From Corynebacterium genitalium ATCC 33030 (lineage in GTDB: Bacteria > Actinomycetota > Actinomycetes > Mycobacteriales > Mycobacteriaceae): DNA of 64,000 bases. Location: contig NZ_CM000961.1 in NCBI RefSeq assembly GCF_000143825.1, positions 2,129,448-2,193,447 of the forward strand, given 5' to 3'. How positions within the stretch are numbered: the stretch's first letter is position 1; each line of letters starts with the position of its first letter. Of the stretch, positions 24,885 through 33,892 are shown piece after piece. A program made the translations under genes and the position numbers. A model generated the notes under the pieces. That model was given only the letters and a program-made list of their open reading frames with translations, was not told the DNA's origin and made no database searches.

Positions 24885-25691
24885 GTGATTGAATTCCGCG
24901 ACGTCTCAAAGACGTACCCTGGAACCTCTGCACCGGCAGTGAATGGCTTCTCCCACACCGTCAAGGAGGGTTCCACAACCGCCTTCGTCGGCCCGTCCGG
25001 TTGCGGCAAAACAACCCTGTTACGCATGGTCAACCGCATGGTCGAGCCCGATACCGGCGCAGTTCTTGTGCGTGGGGAGGATGTTGCGGACACGGACCCA
25101 GTTCAACTGCGCCGCAGCATCGGCTACGTCATGCAGCACTCCGGTCTGATGCCCCACCGCAGCGTCCGCGACAACGTCGCCGACGTCGCCAAACTCGGCG
25201 GAGCGAGCAAGTCAGAGGCGAAACGCAAGGCATCCGAGATGCTCGAGCTGGTCAACCTCGACCCCGCATTGGAGGACCGCTACCCCGCGGAGCTTTCCGG
25301 CGGCCAAGCGCAGCGCGTCGGGGTGGCTCGCGGTCTGGTGAATCAGCCGGACGTGCTCATCATGGACGAGCCTTTCGGCGCCGTCGACCCGGTGGTGCGC
25401 CGCGGCCTCCAGCAGGAGATCATGAGCATTCGGGAGAACCTTGCCACCACGATCCTCATTGTCAGTCATGACATTGAGGAGGCGTTCTATCTCGGTGACA
25501 CCGTGGTCATCCTCGGAGAACAGGCTCGTATCGAGCAAGCAGCGTCCCCGGAAGAGATCATGGCGCGCCCCGCGAACGATGCCGTGCGCGACTTCGTCGG
25601 CATGGACGCGCGCACACTGCGCACCGTAGAGCGCGACGGCGAGACGCTCGTCCTCGACGCAGGCGGCAACATCAAAGGGGTGCTGCGGTGA
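24885..25691 (+). CDS. Glycine betaine/choline-type ABC transporter ATP-binding protein
   Basis: 268 residues from the GTG at 24885; a TACGCT box (24872-24877) is exactly 7 nt upstream. Walker A FVGPSGCGKTTLLRMVNRM, Q-loop YVMQHSGLMPHRSV, signature AELSGGQAQRVGVARGL, Walker B LIMDEPFGAVDP and switch VSHDIEEAF are all present, and the RMVNR plus GLMPHRSV features are typical of the OpuCA/ProV group. No C-terminal CBS tandem is present, so the osmosensing module of OpuA/OpuCA is absent. First gene of a four-gene operon. Confidence 0.92.
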   Translation: MIEFRDVSKTYPGTSAPAVNGFSHTVKEGSTTAFVGPSGCGKTTLLRMVNRMVEPDTGAVLVRGEDVADTDPVQLRRSIGYVMQHSGLMPHRSVRDNVADVAKLGGASKSEAKRKASEMLELVNLDPALEDRYPAELSGGQAQRVGVARGLVNQPDVLIMDEPFGAVDPVVRRGLQQEIMSIRENLATTILIVSHDIEEAFYLGDTVVILGEQARIEQAASPEEIMARPANDAVRDFVGMDARTLRTVERDGETLVLDAGGNIKGVLR

Positions 25692-26323
25692 ATTGGGCGT
25701 GGCTTTCCAGCAATCTCGGCATGATCGCAGGCCTTGCCGGGCACCACCTGCTCATTGCGCTACCAGCGATCATTGCGTCCTTCCTCATTGCGGTCCCGCT
25801 CGGTTGGGCCGCGCACCGCTCAGGCCGGTTCCGCGAAGTCATCGTTGTGGTGACCAGCCTGATCTACGTCATCCCGGGCTTGGCCATGTTCGTCTTCATG
25901 CCGCTGGTGTTGGGAACCTCGATTCTCTCCCCCATCAACGTCGTCGTCGCGATGACGCTCTACGGCATTGCCTTGATGGTCCGCAGTGCCGCCGACGCGT
26001 TCGATGCCGTTCCCGGGGCCGTACGCCAATCCGCCACTGCAGCCGGTTACACGCCACTGGCACGCGTGATGCGGGTTGAACTTCCGTTAGCCGGCCCCGG
26101 GCTGCTGAGCGGGGTGCGGGTCGTGGCGGCATCGACAGTGTCACTCATCTCCGTCGGCGCGCTCGTTGGCGTGCAATCCCTCGGCACGCTGTTCACGGAA
26201 GGCTTCCAGCGCGCCTTCCCCACCGAGATCATTGCGGGGCTCGTGGGCACGATTCTGCTCGCAGTGCTTATCGACGTCTGCCTCACCCTCATCGCCCGCC
26301 TCACCATGCCGTGGAGGCACTGA
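25688..26323 (+). CDS. Osmoprotectant ABC transporter permease (first)
   Basis: 211 residues, GTG start overlapping the ATPase stop by four bases (GTGA), so translation is coupled. Five to six hydrophobic helices and a BPD permease loop (AVRQSATAAGYTPLARVMRVELPLAG) that docks the ATPase are visible. FVFMPLVLGTSILSPINVVVAMTLYGIALMVRSAADAFDAVP fits the OpuBB/ProW branch. A CGTCGATAAGC copy lies near its 3' end (26266-26276). Confidence 0.9.
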   Translation: MNWAWLSSNLGMIAGLAGHHLLIALPAIIASFLIAVPLGWAAHRSGRFREVIVVVTSLIYVIPGLAMFVFMPLVLGTSILSPINVVVAMTLYGIALMVRSAADAFDAVPGAVRQSATAAGYTPLARVMRVELPLAGPGLLSGVRVVAASTVSLISVGALVGVQSLGTLFTEGFQRAFPTEIIAGLVGTILLAVLIDVCLTLIARLTMPWRH

Positions 26324-26328
26324 CCGCC

Positions 26329-27015
26329 ATGCAACCGATTATCGACGCGTTCACCTACCTCACCGACCCAACCCACTGGTCCGGCGCCACCGGTTTTCCC
26401 ATGCGGATCGCCGAACACCTCGGATACACGTTCCTGGCTGTGCTCTGCGCCGTGCTCATTGCACTGCCCATCGGGATGTATGTGGGCCACACACAACGCG
26501 GAGCCTCAGCAGTGCTCGCTGTCTCCGGTGCCCTGCGTGCTCTGCCTGCCCTCGGCCTGCTCACCTGGTTGGCCATTTCCATTCCGCGCGGGATCAGCTG
26601 GCCGATCATTCCCGCCACCATCGTGCTGGTGCTGCTCGCCGTGGCCCCGCTGCTCGCCGGCGTGGTGGCAGGCTTCGACTCGGTCTCGCGCGACGTGGTC
26701 TACTCCGCCCGCGCTGCCGGATTCAGCGAACGGCAGATTCTCCGCCACGTCGAGCTACCCATTGCTGCCCCGACAATCCTTGGCGGGTTGCGGTCCTGCG
26801 TCGTCCAGGTGCTGGCCACCGCGGTGGTCGTCGCCTACATCGGCATGGGCGGGTTGGGCCGATACCTGATCGATGGGCTTGCGGTACAGGATTACGCACG
26901 GATGGTGGCGGGCGCGATCGTCGTCACGCTTGTGGCGCTGGTCATGGACCTCCTGTTGGCTGCTGTGCAACGCTGGGCCACGCCTGCGGGCCTGCGAGTG
27001 AAAGGAAACGGCTAA
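26329..27015 (+). CDS. Osmoprotectant ABC transporter permease (second)
   Basis: 228 residues from the ATG at 26329, with GGAGG 11 nt upstream; an in-frame GTG at 26311 overlaps the previous gene. The permease docking loop is DVVYSARAAGFSERQILRHVELPIAAPTILG. GLLTWLAISIPRGISWPIIPATIVLVLLAVAPLLAGVVAGFDSV fits OpuBD-type subunits. Its stop overlaps the start of the binding-protein gene (TAATG). Confidence 0.9.
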   Translation: MQPIIDAFTYLTDPTHWSGATGFPMRIAEHLGYTFLAVLCAVLIALPIGMYVGHTQRGASAVLAVSGALRALPALGLLTWLAISIPRGISWPIIPATIVLVLLAVAPLLAGVVAGFDSVSRDVVYSARAAGFSERQILRHVELPIAAPTILGGLRSCVVQVLATAVVVAYIGMGGLGRYLIDGLAVQDYARMVAGAIVVTLVALVMDLLLAAVQRWATPAGLRVKGNG

Positions 27016-27941
27016 TGCTCAAACGCGTGTGGGTGCTGTTATTGCCACTGGTTCTCGCGGCGTGCGCCTCCGGTGACCCGCTGGAGACTGAGACGACCGA
27101 GGAGCCGGAGATCGAGGCCAGCGGGGACATCGTCATCGGCACCGCCAACTTCCCCGAGGCTGAGATCATCGGCCAGATCTGGGCGGCCGCGCTTTCTGAT
27201 GCCGGTTTCGATGTCGACGTCGCTTCCGGCATCGGCTCCCGCGAGGTCTACATGACCGCCTTGGAGGACGGCGACGTCACCGTCGTGCCCGAGTACGCCG
27301 GCAACCTCGCCGCCTTTTACGACGACCTGCCCGAAGGTGCCGACGAGCAGACCATCCGCGACACCCTCGCCTCCTCCCTGCCCGAGACCATCGAGGTCGG
27401 CGAGTTCAGTCCCGCAGAATCAGCCGACGCCTATCGCGTCACTGCCGAGACCGCCGCGGACAACGACATCCAGACCATCGCCGATTTGGACAAGCTCGAC
27501 CAGATCACCGTGGCTGCCCCGCCCGAATTTGCTGAACGGCGTTACGGCCCACCCGGTTTAACGTCGGTCTACGGCATTGACCCGTCCAAGATCAGGGTGA
27601 AGCCGATCTCGGATGCTGGCGGCCCGCTCACCGTTCAGGCGTTGGTCGAGGGCGCGGCAGAAACCGCCAACATCTTCACCACCTCCCCCGCCATCACCGG
27701 CAAGGGTGACCGCCCCGACCTCGTGATTCTTGAGGACCCCCTAAACCTCATCCCGCCGCAGAACGTCGTCCCCGTCATCCGCGCCGGCCAACTGCCGCCC
27801 GAAGCGCTCGACGTTCTCAACAACGTCAACGCCTCATTGACCACTGATGACCTGGTGGAAATGAACCTCCGCAACGTCGGCGACGAGCGCGCCGAGCCGG
27901 CCGTCATCGCCAGGGACTGGGTGGACGGTCTGGAGCTTTAG
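27015..27941 (+). CDS. Osmoprotectant ABC transporter substrate-binding lipoprotein
   Basis: 308 residues, AAAGGA 8 nt before the ATG. The signal peptide ends LVLAAC with lipid Cys at residue 17. The OpuAC-type fold is indicated by IVIGTANFPEAEIIGQIWA, SGIGSREVYMTALEDGDVTVVPEYAGNLAAFY and LILEDPLNLIPPQNVVPVIR-like DLVILEDPLNLIPPQNVVPV. It delivers betaine, choline, carnitine or a related compound to the two permeases. The exact ligand cannot be told from the sequence because the aromatic cage is not obvious by eye. Confidence 0.9.
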   Translation: MLKRVWVLLLPLVLAACASGDPLETETTEEPEIEASGDIVIGTANFPEAEIIGQIWAAALSDAGFDVDVASGIGSREVYMTALEDGDVTVVPEYAGNLAAFYDDLPEGADEQTIRDTLASSLPETIEVGEFSPAESADAYRVTAETAADNDIQTIADLDKLDQITVAAPPEFAERRYGPPGLTSVYGIDPSKIRVKPISDAGGPLTVQALVEGAAETANIFTTSPAITGKGDRPDLVILEDPLNLIPPQNVVPVIRAGQLPPEALDVLNNVNASLTTDDLVEMNLRNVGDERAEPAVIARDWVDGLEL

Positions 27942-27984
27942 CGCCTCCCAACTGTAGAATCAGCAGGAAGAAAGGAGGTCGCAC

Positions 27985-28185
27985 ATGACTCGGACGATGA
28001 AAAACCTCAACCCAACTTCTGATCTTTCACCCAAGGAAATCCGGGAATATTCCGCAGGCGCCGCGAATCTAGCCGGCGGGCGCACAGCCGACCCCTACCT
28101 GTCGGAATTGCTCGATGCCCACGCTGCAGGTGAGCTCACAACCGAACAAGCTCAACAGCTGGCTCGAGAACACATCCTCGGATAA
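27985..28185 (+). CDS. VbhA-like Fic antitoxin with degenerate inhibitory motif
   Basis: 66 residues, with a perfect AAAGGAGGT Shine-Dalgarno and a TAGAAT box at 27955-27960. It overlaps the fic start by one base (TAATG). The layout (short N-terminal helix, then YLSELLDAHAAGELTTEQAQQLA) is that of VbhA-type class I Fic antitoxins. The expected inhibitory motif [S/T]xxxE[G/N] is not seen: the best alignments are SAGAAN or AANLAG, with Ala where the ATP-displacing Glu should be. If correct, it could not inhibit a Fic enzyme in the usual way. Confidence 0.65.
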   Translation: MTRTMKNLNPTSDLSPKEIREYSAGAANLAGGRTADPYLSELLDAHAAGELTTEQAQQLAREHILG

Positions 28186-28832
28186 TGGCGCGGCGGGGGG
28201 CGTTCAGAAACTGGGATGACTACTTCATCCCTGGAACACGTACATTACGCAACCTCTTCGTGAGCGATGAAGAACCGTTCGGCGTTGAAGACCCAGAAAA
28301 ACTGCGGGTACTGGAGTCGGTTAACACGGAGTTCCGCTTGAATGAGCTCGCCACCAACCCCCTCCCCGGCAACTTCGATTACGCCCACATGAAGGCGATC
28401 CACCGCCACATTTTCCAGGATGTGTACGAGTGAGCGGGCGAAGAACGCGTCGCCCCAACTGGGCAATGGATGGCCAAAGACGGCCACGCCTACTACCCCG
28501 CCGGACCCGTCCTCACCGAAGCAGCCGAAAAGCAGTACCGGCTTTTGGACGAAAAGAACCTACTCAAAGGTTTGACGCGAGAGGAGTTCATCATCGAACT
28601 TGCGGAAGCCTGGGGTGAAATCAATGTCATCCACAGCTTCCGAGAGGGCAACACCCGCGCGCAGGTGGTGTTCTTCAGCGAGCTCGCCCGCAACGCGGGC
28701 TACGTGCTGGAACCAGCGGTGTTCCTTGATGATCCGCTTCGCGACGCTTTCGTTGCTGCCCGCTTTCACTCCCAAGACACCGGCGAGAACACCAAACTGG
28801 CCGAGGTTCTGTCCACCATCGTGCGCGCATGA
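28185..28832 (+). pseudogene. Fic-domain toxin gene interrupted by an in-frame TGA
   Basis: The frame reads continuously as a Fic protein of 215 codons apart from a single TGA at 28431-28433. The first part ends HIFQDVYE; Fic proteins continue with Trp-Ala-Gly-Glu, and here the next codons are TGA GCG GGC GAA, so the conserved Trp codon TGG has become TGA. Downstream, in the same frame, the active-site motif is HSFREGNTR (canonical HPFREGNGR/NTR), followed by AQVVFFSELARNAGY. Translation could restart at the ATG at 28470, giving a C-terminal fragment with the catalytic motif. It faces mfd. Confidence 0.85.
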
Positions 28833-28856
28833 CCGAACACTGGCCCGTTCAGTCGG

Positions 28857-31800
28857 CTACTCGCTCACCGAGAACACACGCTTCTTCCGCTTATCGCCGT
28901 TCCCGGCTGCGCCGTCCGCAGCACCATCCCCCACTGCCGTGGACCCCGACACGGACACCGGGTCCACGTCGAACATCTCAGACAGGAAGTCGGCGACCCA
29001 CTGGAGCAGTTCTTCGTCGCGCAGGTTGGGTGCGTTGAGCGCCTTCTTCGTCCCGCCTTCGCGCGGGAAAGGCACCTGGATGGCCTTTGCGGCGGCACGG
29101 TAGTTCGCGCCCGGGTAGAGGCGCTTCAGCCGGATCTGTTTCGAGTCGGCCATGTCCACCGGGTGGAACTTCAGGCGGGTGCCCTGCATGGTGATGTCAG
29201 CAACCCCGGCCTTGCGGGCCTGATGGCGCACGCGTGCCACCGCGAAGAGACGCTGGACCTCGGCGGGAAGATCGCCGAAACGGTCGACAAGTTCGTCGGC
29301 GACCGTTGTCAGCTCGTCCTCGTCGCGGGCGGCGGCTAGCTTGCGGTAGCTCTCTAAGCGTAGGCGCTCGGAGTTGATATAGGTCTCCGGAATGTGGGCG
29401 TCAACAGGCAGGTCGATGCGAATTTCCTTGGGGCCGTGGTCGGTGGCGTCGACGACTTCACCCTGCATGAGGGACTTGAAAGTCTCCACCGCTTCGCCGA
29501 CGAGGCGGACGTACATGTCGAAGCCGACTCCGGCGATGTGTCCGGACTGCTCCGCACCGAGCACGTTGCCGGCGCCGCGCATCTCCAGGTCCTTCTGCGC
29601 GACGGCCATGCCGGCGCCCAAGTCGTTGTTCTGGGCGATGGTGGCCAAGCGGTCGTAGGACGTCTCGGTGAGCACCTTGTCCTTGGGGTACAGGAAGTAG
29701 GCATAGCCGCGCTCGCGGGAACGGCCGACGCGTCCACGCAGCTGGTGGAGCTGCGACAGACCCATGTTCTGAGCGTTTTCGACGATCAGCGTGTTGGCGT
29801 TGGCAATGTCCAAGCCAGTTTCCACGATCGTCGTGCACACGAGCACGTCGAATTCGCGGCCCCAAAACCCTTGCACGGTCTGTTCGAGCACCTGCTCACT
29901 CATCTGGCCGTGGGCGACGACGATGCGCGCCTCCGGTACAAGGGTGCGCAGGTGGCGGGCGGTCTTCTCAATGTCGGCGACCTTGTTGTGGATGTAAAAC
30001 ACCTGGCCGTCGCGCAGCAGCTCACGGCGGATCGCGGCGGCGACCTGCTTGTCCTCCTGCGGGCCGACGTAGGTCAGCACCGGGTGGCGGTCCTCCGGCG
30101 GGGTCGTGATCGAGGTCATCTCGCGGATGCCGGTCAGGGACATCTCCAGGGTGCGCGGGATCGGCGTCGCGGTCATGGTGAGCACGTCGACATGCGATTT
30201 CAGGGCCTTGATGTGCTCCTTGTGCTCGACACCAAAGCGCTGCTCCTCATCGACGACGATGAGCCCCAGGTTCTTCCACTGCACACCCGTCTGCAGCAGC
30301 CGGTGGGTGCCAATGACGATGTCGACGGAGCCGTCGGCAAGCCCGGCGCTGATCTTCTTCGCGTCCGCGGCCGTGGTGAAGCGCGACAGCTCGCGAATCT
30401 CCACCCCGAACCCGTCCATGCGCTGAGAAAACGTCGAGTAGTGCTGCTGGGCGAGCAGTGTGGTGGGCACGAGCACGGCGACCTGCTTGCCGTCCTGCAC
30501 CGCCTTGAACGCGGCGCGCACGGCGACCTCGGTCTTGCCGAAGCCAACGTCACCGACAATGACGCGGTCCATTGGCGTGGGCTTTTCCATATCGGACTTC
30601 ACGGCCTCGATCGCAGCCATCTGGTCTTCGGTTTCGACGAAGGGGAAGTTGTCCTCCATCTCCATCTGCCAGGGCGAATCCGCCGCGAACGCGTGCCCCG
30701 GCGCGGACGCGCGTTTCGCATAGAGCTCCACAAGTTCACCGGCGATTTCACGCACCGCGGCGCGAGCTTTGCGCTTCGTGTTCTTCCAGTCGGAGCCGCC
30801 CATTTTGCTTAACGACGGCTGCTCCCCGCCCGAATACTTGCTCAGCAGGTCCAAGGAATCCATCGGAACCCACAGCATGTCCGCGGGTTGGCCGCGCTTG
30901 GCGGGCTGGTACTCGAGCACGATGAACTCGCGCCGGGCAGCGTCAGAGCCGGTGCCGATCGTGCGCTCAGCCATCTTCACAAAGCGGCCAATGCCGTGAG
31001 TGTCATGAACAACGTAGTCCCCCGGCTTAAGCGCGAGCGGGTCGACGCGGTTGCGGCGGCGCGGAGCGCGACGCTTGGCCCCGGCGATGTCGCCGACACG
31101 GTTGCCGGTCACGTCGGTCTCAGTGAAAACGACCAGACCCGGGCCGGGGAAGCTCAGGCCGGCATGGGACAGAGCCTGATAGAGAGTCACCTGGCCATCG
31201 ACCGGCTCCAGGCCCGGGGTAGCAATGCGCGCGGAGACGCTGTTTTCGCGCAGCCTTTCCGCCATACGCTCGATCGTGCCCTTGGCTGGTGCGACGAACG
31301 CAGCGCGGCCGCCGCCCTGCAGGTGCAGCTTCACCTGGCCGTACAGCGCCTCGATCTGCTTCGGGTCGCCCTTTGGTGCGGGGGCGGGCTCGTACTCGAG
31401 CGGCAAGGTGGCCTCATCATTAGCGGTGAACATGCCGGGCGGTGCGAACGTCCACCAGGCGTTGTCCGCGTCGCGCGCCGAGACCTCGAGTGATTCGAAG
31501 GAGCGGTAGGAGCTGGCCGACACGTCGAGTCCTTCCGCGGCGACAGGGCCCTCTGCTCCCATGGCGGCGGCCTCCCAGCCCGCTTCGAGGAACTCTTGGT
31601 CGGTCGCTTGCAGGTCAGCAATGCGGGCGCGCACCTTCTCCGGAGAGGTCACCAACACGATCGAGCCGGCCGGCATGAGCTCCGGCAGCACGGAGAAGCT
31701 CGCATCCGTCAGGGCGGGAACGATCGCCTCCATGCCGTCGACGTAGGTCCCTTCCGATACGCGCTCCAGCAACTGGGCCAACGTCGGGTTGCCGCTGTGC

Positions 31801-32531
31801 GCGGTGGAAAGGGCTTGGGCGCGGGTGCGGACGGAGTCGTCGATAAGCAACTGGCGCGCGGGGTGCATCTCGACGGAGGCGACATCATCGATGGTGCGCT
31901 GATCAGCCACCGCGAACGTGCGCAGATCAGTGGCCTCATCACCCCAGAACTCGATGCGGACGGGGTGCTCGGCGGTCGTGGGAAACACATCGATGATGCC
32001 GCCGCGGGTGGCGAACTCGCCGCGCTTGGCCACCATGTCCACGTGCTCGTACGCGAAGCGGACCAGGGTTTCGGTGAGCTCACCGAAGTCGTATTCCTCG
32101 CCGAGTTTCACCGTGACCGGGGCCACCGGCGGCAGCACCGGCTGGCAGGCCGCGCGCGCCGACGCCACGACCACACGCGTGGATGCGATGTTGTGCACCA
32201 CCTTGTTGCGCGCACCGATGACATCCGCCGCAGGCGAAAGGCGCTCGTGCGGCAAGGTCTCCAGCGCCGGCATCAAAGCGACCTGCTCCTGGCCGATGAG
32301 CGCCGCGATCTCCGCCGCGAGATCCTCTGCCTCATGCCCGGTGGCGGTAATGAGCAGGACCGGCACCTCACGTGAGAGCGCCGCCGCAGCCCACGGACGC
32401 ACTTGGTCGATGCCGGTGACGTGGAGCGCGGGATCCCCCACGCGTGCGCGCAAGCCCGTCAGCTTCGGGTCGCCCGCAGCCTGCGTGAGCACTCCGGCGA
32501 GCATGGGAAGGTCTTCGGTGTGGTTGGCCAT
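28857..32531 (-). CDS. mfd: Transcription-repair coupling factor
   Basis: 1224 residues from the ATG at 32531; the longer frame starts inside tRNA-Gln. The order is the UvrB-like N-terminal module (EVPVLLITATGHEAEDLAAE), the RNA-polymerase-interacting domain (LKPGDYVVHDTHGIGRF), RecG-like helicase motifs (IVGDVGFGKTEVAVRAAFK, VPTTLLAQQH, IVVDEEQRFGVEHKE, TMTATPIPRTLEMSL), the translocation motif region (HGQMSEQVLEQTVQGF to QLRGRVGRSRERGYAYF) and the C-terminal UvrA-binding-site-masking domain. Mfd removes stalled RNA polymerase and recruits UvrA. The gene carries copies of both 11-mer forms (30807-30817 and 31838-31848). Confidence 0.97.
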   Translation of the reverse strand: MANHTEDLPMLAGVLTQAAGDPKLTGLRARVGDPALHVTGIDQVRPWAAAALSREVPVLLITATGHEAEDLAAEIAALIGQEQVALMPALETLPHERLSPAADVIGARNKVVHNIASTRVVVASARAACQPVLPPVAPVTVKLGEEYDFGELTETLVRFAYEHVDMVAKRGEFATRGGIIDVFPTTAEHPVRIEFWGDEATDLRTFAVADQRTIDDVASVEMHPARQLLIDDSVRTRAQALSTAHSGNPTLAQLLERVSEGTYVDGMEAIVPALTDASFSVLPELMPAGSIVLVTSPEKVRARIADLQATDQEFLEAGWEAAAMGAEGPVAAEGLDVSASSYRSFESLEVSARDADNAWWTFAPPGMFTANDEATLPLEYEPAPAPKGDPKQIEALYGQVKLHLQGGGRAAFVAPAKGTIERMAERLRENSVSARIATPGLEPVDGQVTLYQALSHAGLSFPGPGLVVFTETDVTGNRVGDIAGAKRRAPRRRNRVDPLALKPGDYVVHDTHGIGRFVKMAERTIGTGSDAARREFIVLEYQPAKRGQPADMLWVPMDSLDLLSKYSGGEQPSLSKMGGSDWKNTKRKARAAVREIAGELVELYAKRASAPGHAFAADSPWQMEMEDNFPFVETEDQMAAIEAVKSDMEKPTPMDRVIVGDVGFGKTEVAVRAAFKAVQDGKQVAVLVPTTLLAQQHYSTFSQRMDGFGVEIRELSRFTTAADAKKISAGLADGSVDIVIGTHRLLQTGVQWKNLGLIVVDEEQRFGVEHKEHIKALKSHVDVLTMTATPIPRTLEMSLTGIREMTSITTPPEDRHPVLTYVGPQEDKQVAAAIRRELLRDGQVFYIHNKVADIEKTARHLRTLVPEARIVVAHGQMSEQVLEQTVQGFWGREFDVLVCTTIVETGLDIANANTLIVENAQNMGLSQLHQLRGRVGRSRERGYAYFLYPKDKVLTETSYDRLATIAQNNDLGAGMAVAQKDLEMRGAGNVLGAEQSGHIAGVGFDMYVRLVGEAVETFKSLMQGEVVDATDHGPKEIRIDLPVDAHIPETYINSERLRLESYRKLAAARDEDELTTVADELVDRFGDLPAEVQRLFAVARVRHQARKAGVADITMQGTRLKFHPVDMADSKQIRLKRLYPGANYRAAAKAIQVPFPREGGTKKALNAPNLRDEELLQWVADFLSEMFDVDPVSVSGSTAVGDGAADGAAGNGDKRKKRVFSVSE

Positions 32532-32579
32532 GGAATCTTTCTGCGAAGCGCTTGGGGTGTTGGGCAGGCAATAAAAAAG

Positions 32580-32651
32580 CTTCCCCACCAGGACTCGAAC
32601 CTAGAATGACGGTACCAAAAACCGTAGTGTTGCCAATTACACCATGGGGAA
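32580..32651 (-). tRNA. tRNA-Gln (anticodon UUG)
   Basis: 72 nt on the minus strand. The acceptor stem TTCCCCA pairs perfectly with TGGGGAA, discriminator G73. The anticodon arm is ACGGT-TTTTGGT-ACCGT, anticodon TTG. The T arm is CTAGG-TTCGAGT-CCTGG. CCA is not encoded. A T-run (CTTTTTTATT) follows the 3' end. A TATGCT box at 32662-32667 (minus strand) lies about 10 nt upstream and is a likely -10. Confidence 0.95.
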
Positions 32652-32966
32652 AGACGATCAAGAGCATACCGCATCCCCGCTCCTGCCCCTAATAAGCCTT
32701 CGTTGCTCTCCTCGCCTCGGTGCACTGCAGCGGCGAGGGCAACGCTTTCAGCCAAAAGCCCAGTATGGAAGGCGTAGAACCGTTCAATGTGGGACAAGGC
32801 ACGCAGGCCACCGACGGTGAAGATGGTCTGGCTCAAACCGGACCTGACGCCGAGTGAGTATGCGCACAAGCCGACTTTGTCACAATGTCTTGTAACCCGG
32901 GGCGCTCCTGATCCCATCTAACAGGAAGATGAGTGCCGTCAACTTCCCCGAAAGGTCATTCCTGTC
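32652..32966. other. Gene-free gap between tRNA-Gln and the Ltp-domain gene
   Basis: 315 bases. The right part carries the tRNA-Gln promoter (minus strand) near 32662-32667. The last 30 bases give the Shine-Dalgarno AAAGG of the Ltp gene. A minus-strand open frame over 32652-32917 has no recognisable domain, crosses the tRNA and runs into mfd, and I do not support it as a gene. Confidence 0.5.
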
Positions 32967-33869
32967 ATGAACACCGCTTATCCCGGCCCGAACAACGACT
33001 CCAACCAGCGCGGAGGCACCTCACCTCGCCCAAACCCGTACCTGTCCCAGCAGCAAGGACACGCCCAACCCGGGCAACCAGCACACCCCGGTAACACTGG
33101 TCAGCCCCAAAGTTCCTACCACCGGCAGGTCAATCAGGGCGGGCCCTACCAAGGCGGGCAGTTCACTCAACCGGTGCAGCAGTATCCGTTCCAAGGCGCC
33201 CAGCAGCCGCACCAGGGGTCGGAGCAGAACTTTGCCGCCGGGCCCAACGGGCCTGGTTTCGGGTACCAGCAGGGCCAGCAGATGCCTGGATATCAAGGCC
33301 GTCCCGGGGCATCCAACCCGTACACGCAAGGGGGGACGAAGAAAAGTAACAACGGGTTGATCACCGCGATCGCGGTCATTGGGCTGCTGGCAGCACTCGG
33401 GCTTCTCGCCGCTGTGCTCTTGCTCACCGACGGAGACGACGCAGACTCGTCAGCGTCAGCAACGTCAGCACCGACGAGCGCCATCGCGCCCGGTATAGGC
33501 GGTGCGACCGGAAAAGAAACAGAGCCGTCTACGGCACCGAGCTCTCAAGCAAGCACTGGTGCCGCCAGTGGCGCTGGCAGCAACGAAGACGCCCTCGAAG
33601 CCGCGCAGATGTACGTTGATGTAGGCGGCGTTTCCAAGCGCAACTTGAAGTCGCTTCTCGGCAACACGACGTACGGACACGGCTACACCCAAGAAGCTAT
33701 CGATTACGCACTCGATAACGTCGACGTCGATTGGAACGAAGAAGCGCTGGAAGCTGCTAAAGAATTACGAGACATTCAAGACACCAGCGATGAAGAACTA
33801 AGAAGTTACCTTTCCATCGCAGCTGGGTTCACTGACGAGGAGATCGATTACGCCTTAAGCAAGCTCTAG
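32967..33869 (+). CDS. Ltp-family (host cell surface-exposed lipoprotein domain) membrane protein
   Basis: 300 residues. The N-terminal 120 residues are Gln/Gly/Pro-rich and would be cytoplasmic. One helix follows (about 128-152, ITAIAVIGLLAALGLLAAVLLL), then a Ser/Ala/Thr-rich linker and, from about residue 205, two short three-helix repeats: EDALEAAQMYVDVGGVSKRN ending YTQEAIDYALDNVDVDW, and EEALEAAKELRDIQDTSDEE ending FTDEEIDYALSKL. These match the Ltp domain, known from the phage TP-J34 lipoprotein that blocks DNA injection. There is no lipobox, so a type II membrane anchor replaces the lipid. A phage-exclusion role is plausible but unproven. Confidence 0.75.
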   Translation: MNTAYPGPNNDSNQRGGTSPRPNPYLSQQQGHAQPGQPAHPGNTGQPQSSYHRQVNQGGPYQGGQFTQPVQQYPFQGAQQPHQGSEQNFAAGPNGPGFGYQQGQQMPGYQGRPGASNPYTQGGTKKSNNGLITAIAVIGLLAALGLLAAVLLLTDGDDADSSASATSAPTSAIAPGIGGATGKETEPSTAPSSQASTGAASGAGSNEDALEAAQMYVDVGGVSKRNLKSLLGNTTYGHGYTQEAIDYALDNVDVDWNEEALEAAKELRDIQDTSDEELRSYLSIAAGFTDEEIDYALSKL

Positions 33870-33892
33870 TTCTTTGCTTGCCGGCGCTAGGC

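Noticed and set aside
28431..28433. Selenocysteine or recoded TGA in fic
   Set aside because: The family has Trp, not Cys, at this position, and no selenocysteine-insertion hairpin is apparent directly downstream; a nonsense change from TGG is simpler.
29394..30812. Plus-strand 472-aa frame opposite mfd
   Set aside because: Antisense shadow of the mfd helicase domains; its composition (His/Val/Arg/Gly-rich) is typical of such shadows.
32459..32917. Minus-strand 152-aa open frame over the tRNA-Gln region
   Set aside because: It crosses the tRNA and runs antiframe into mfd; no domain, no Shine-Dalgarno and no leaderless-type box support it.
32967..33869. Prophage remnant around the Ltp-domain gene
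   Set aside because: No integrase, structural, lysis or repressor gene and no attachment-site duplication of the tRNA-Gln end is visible.
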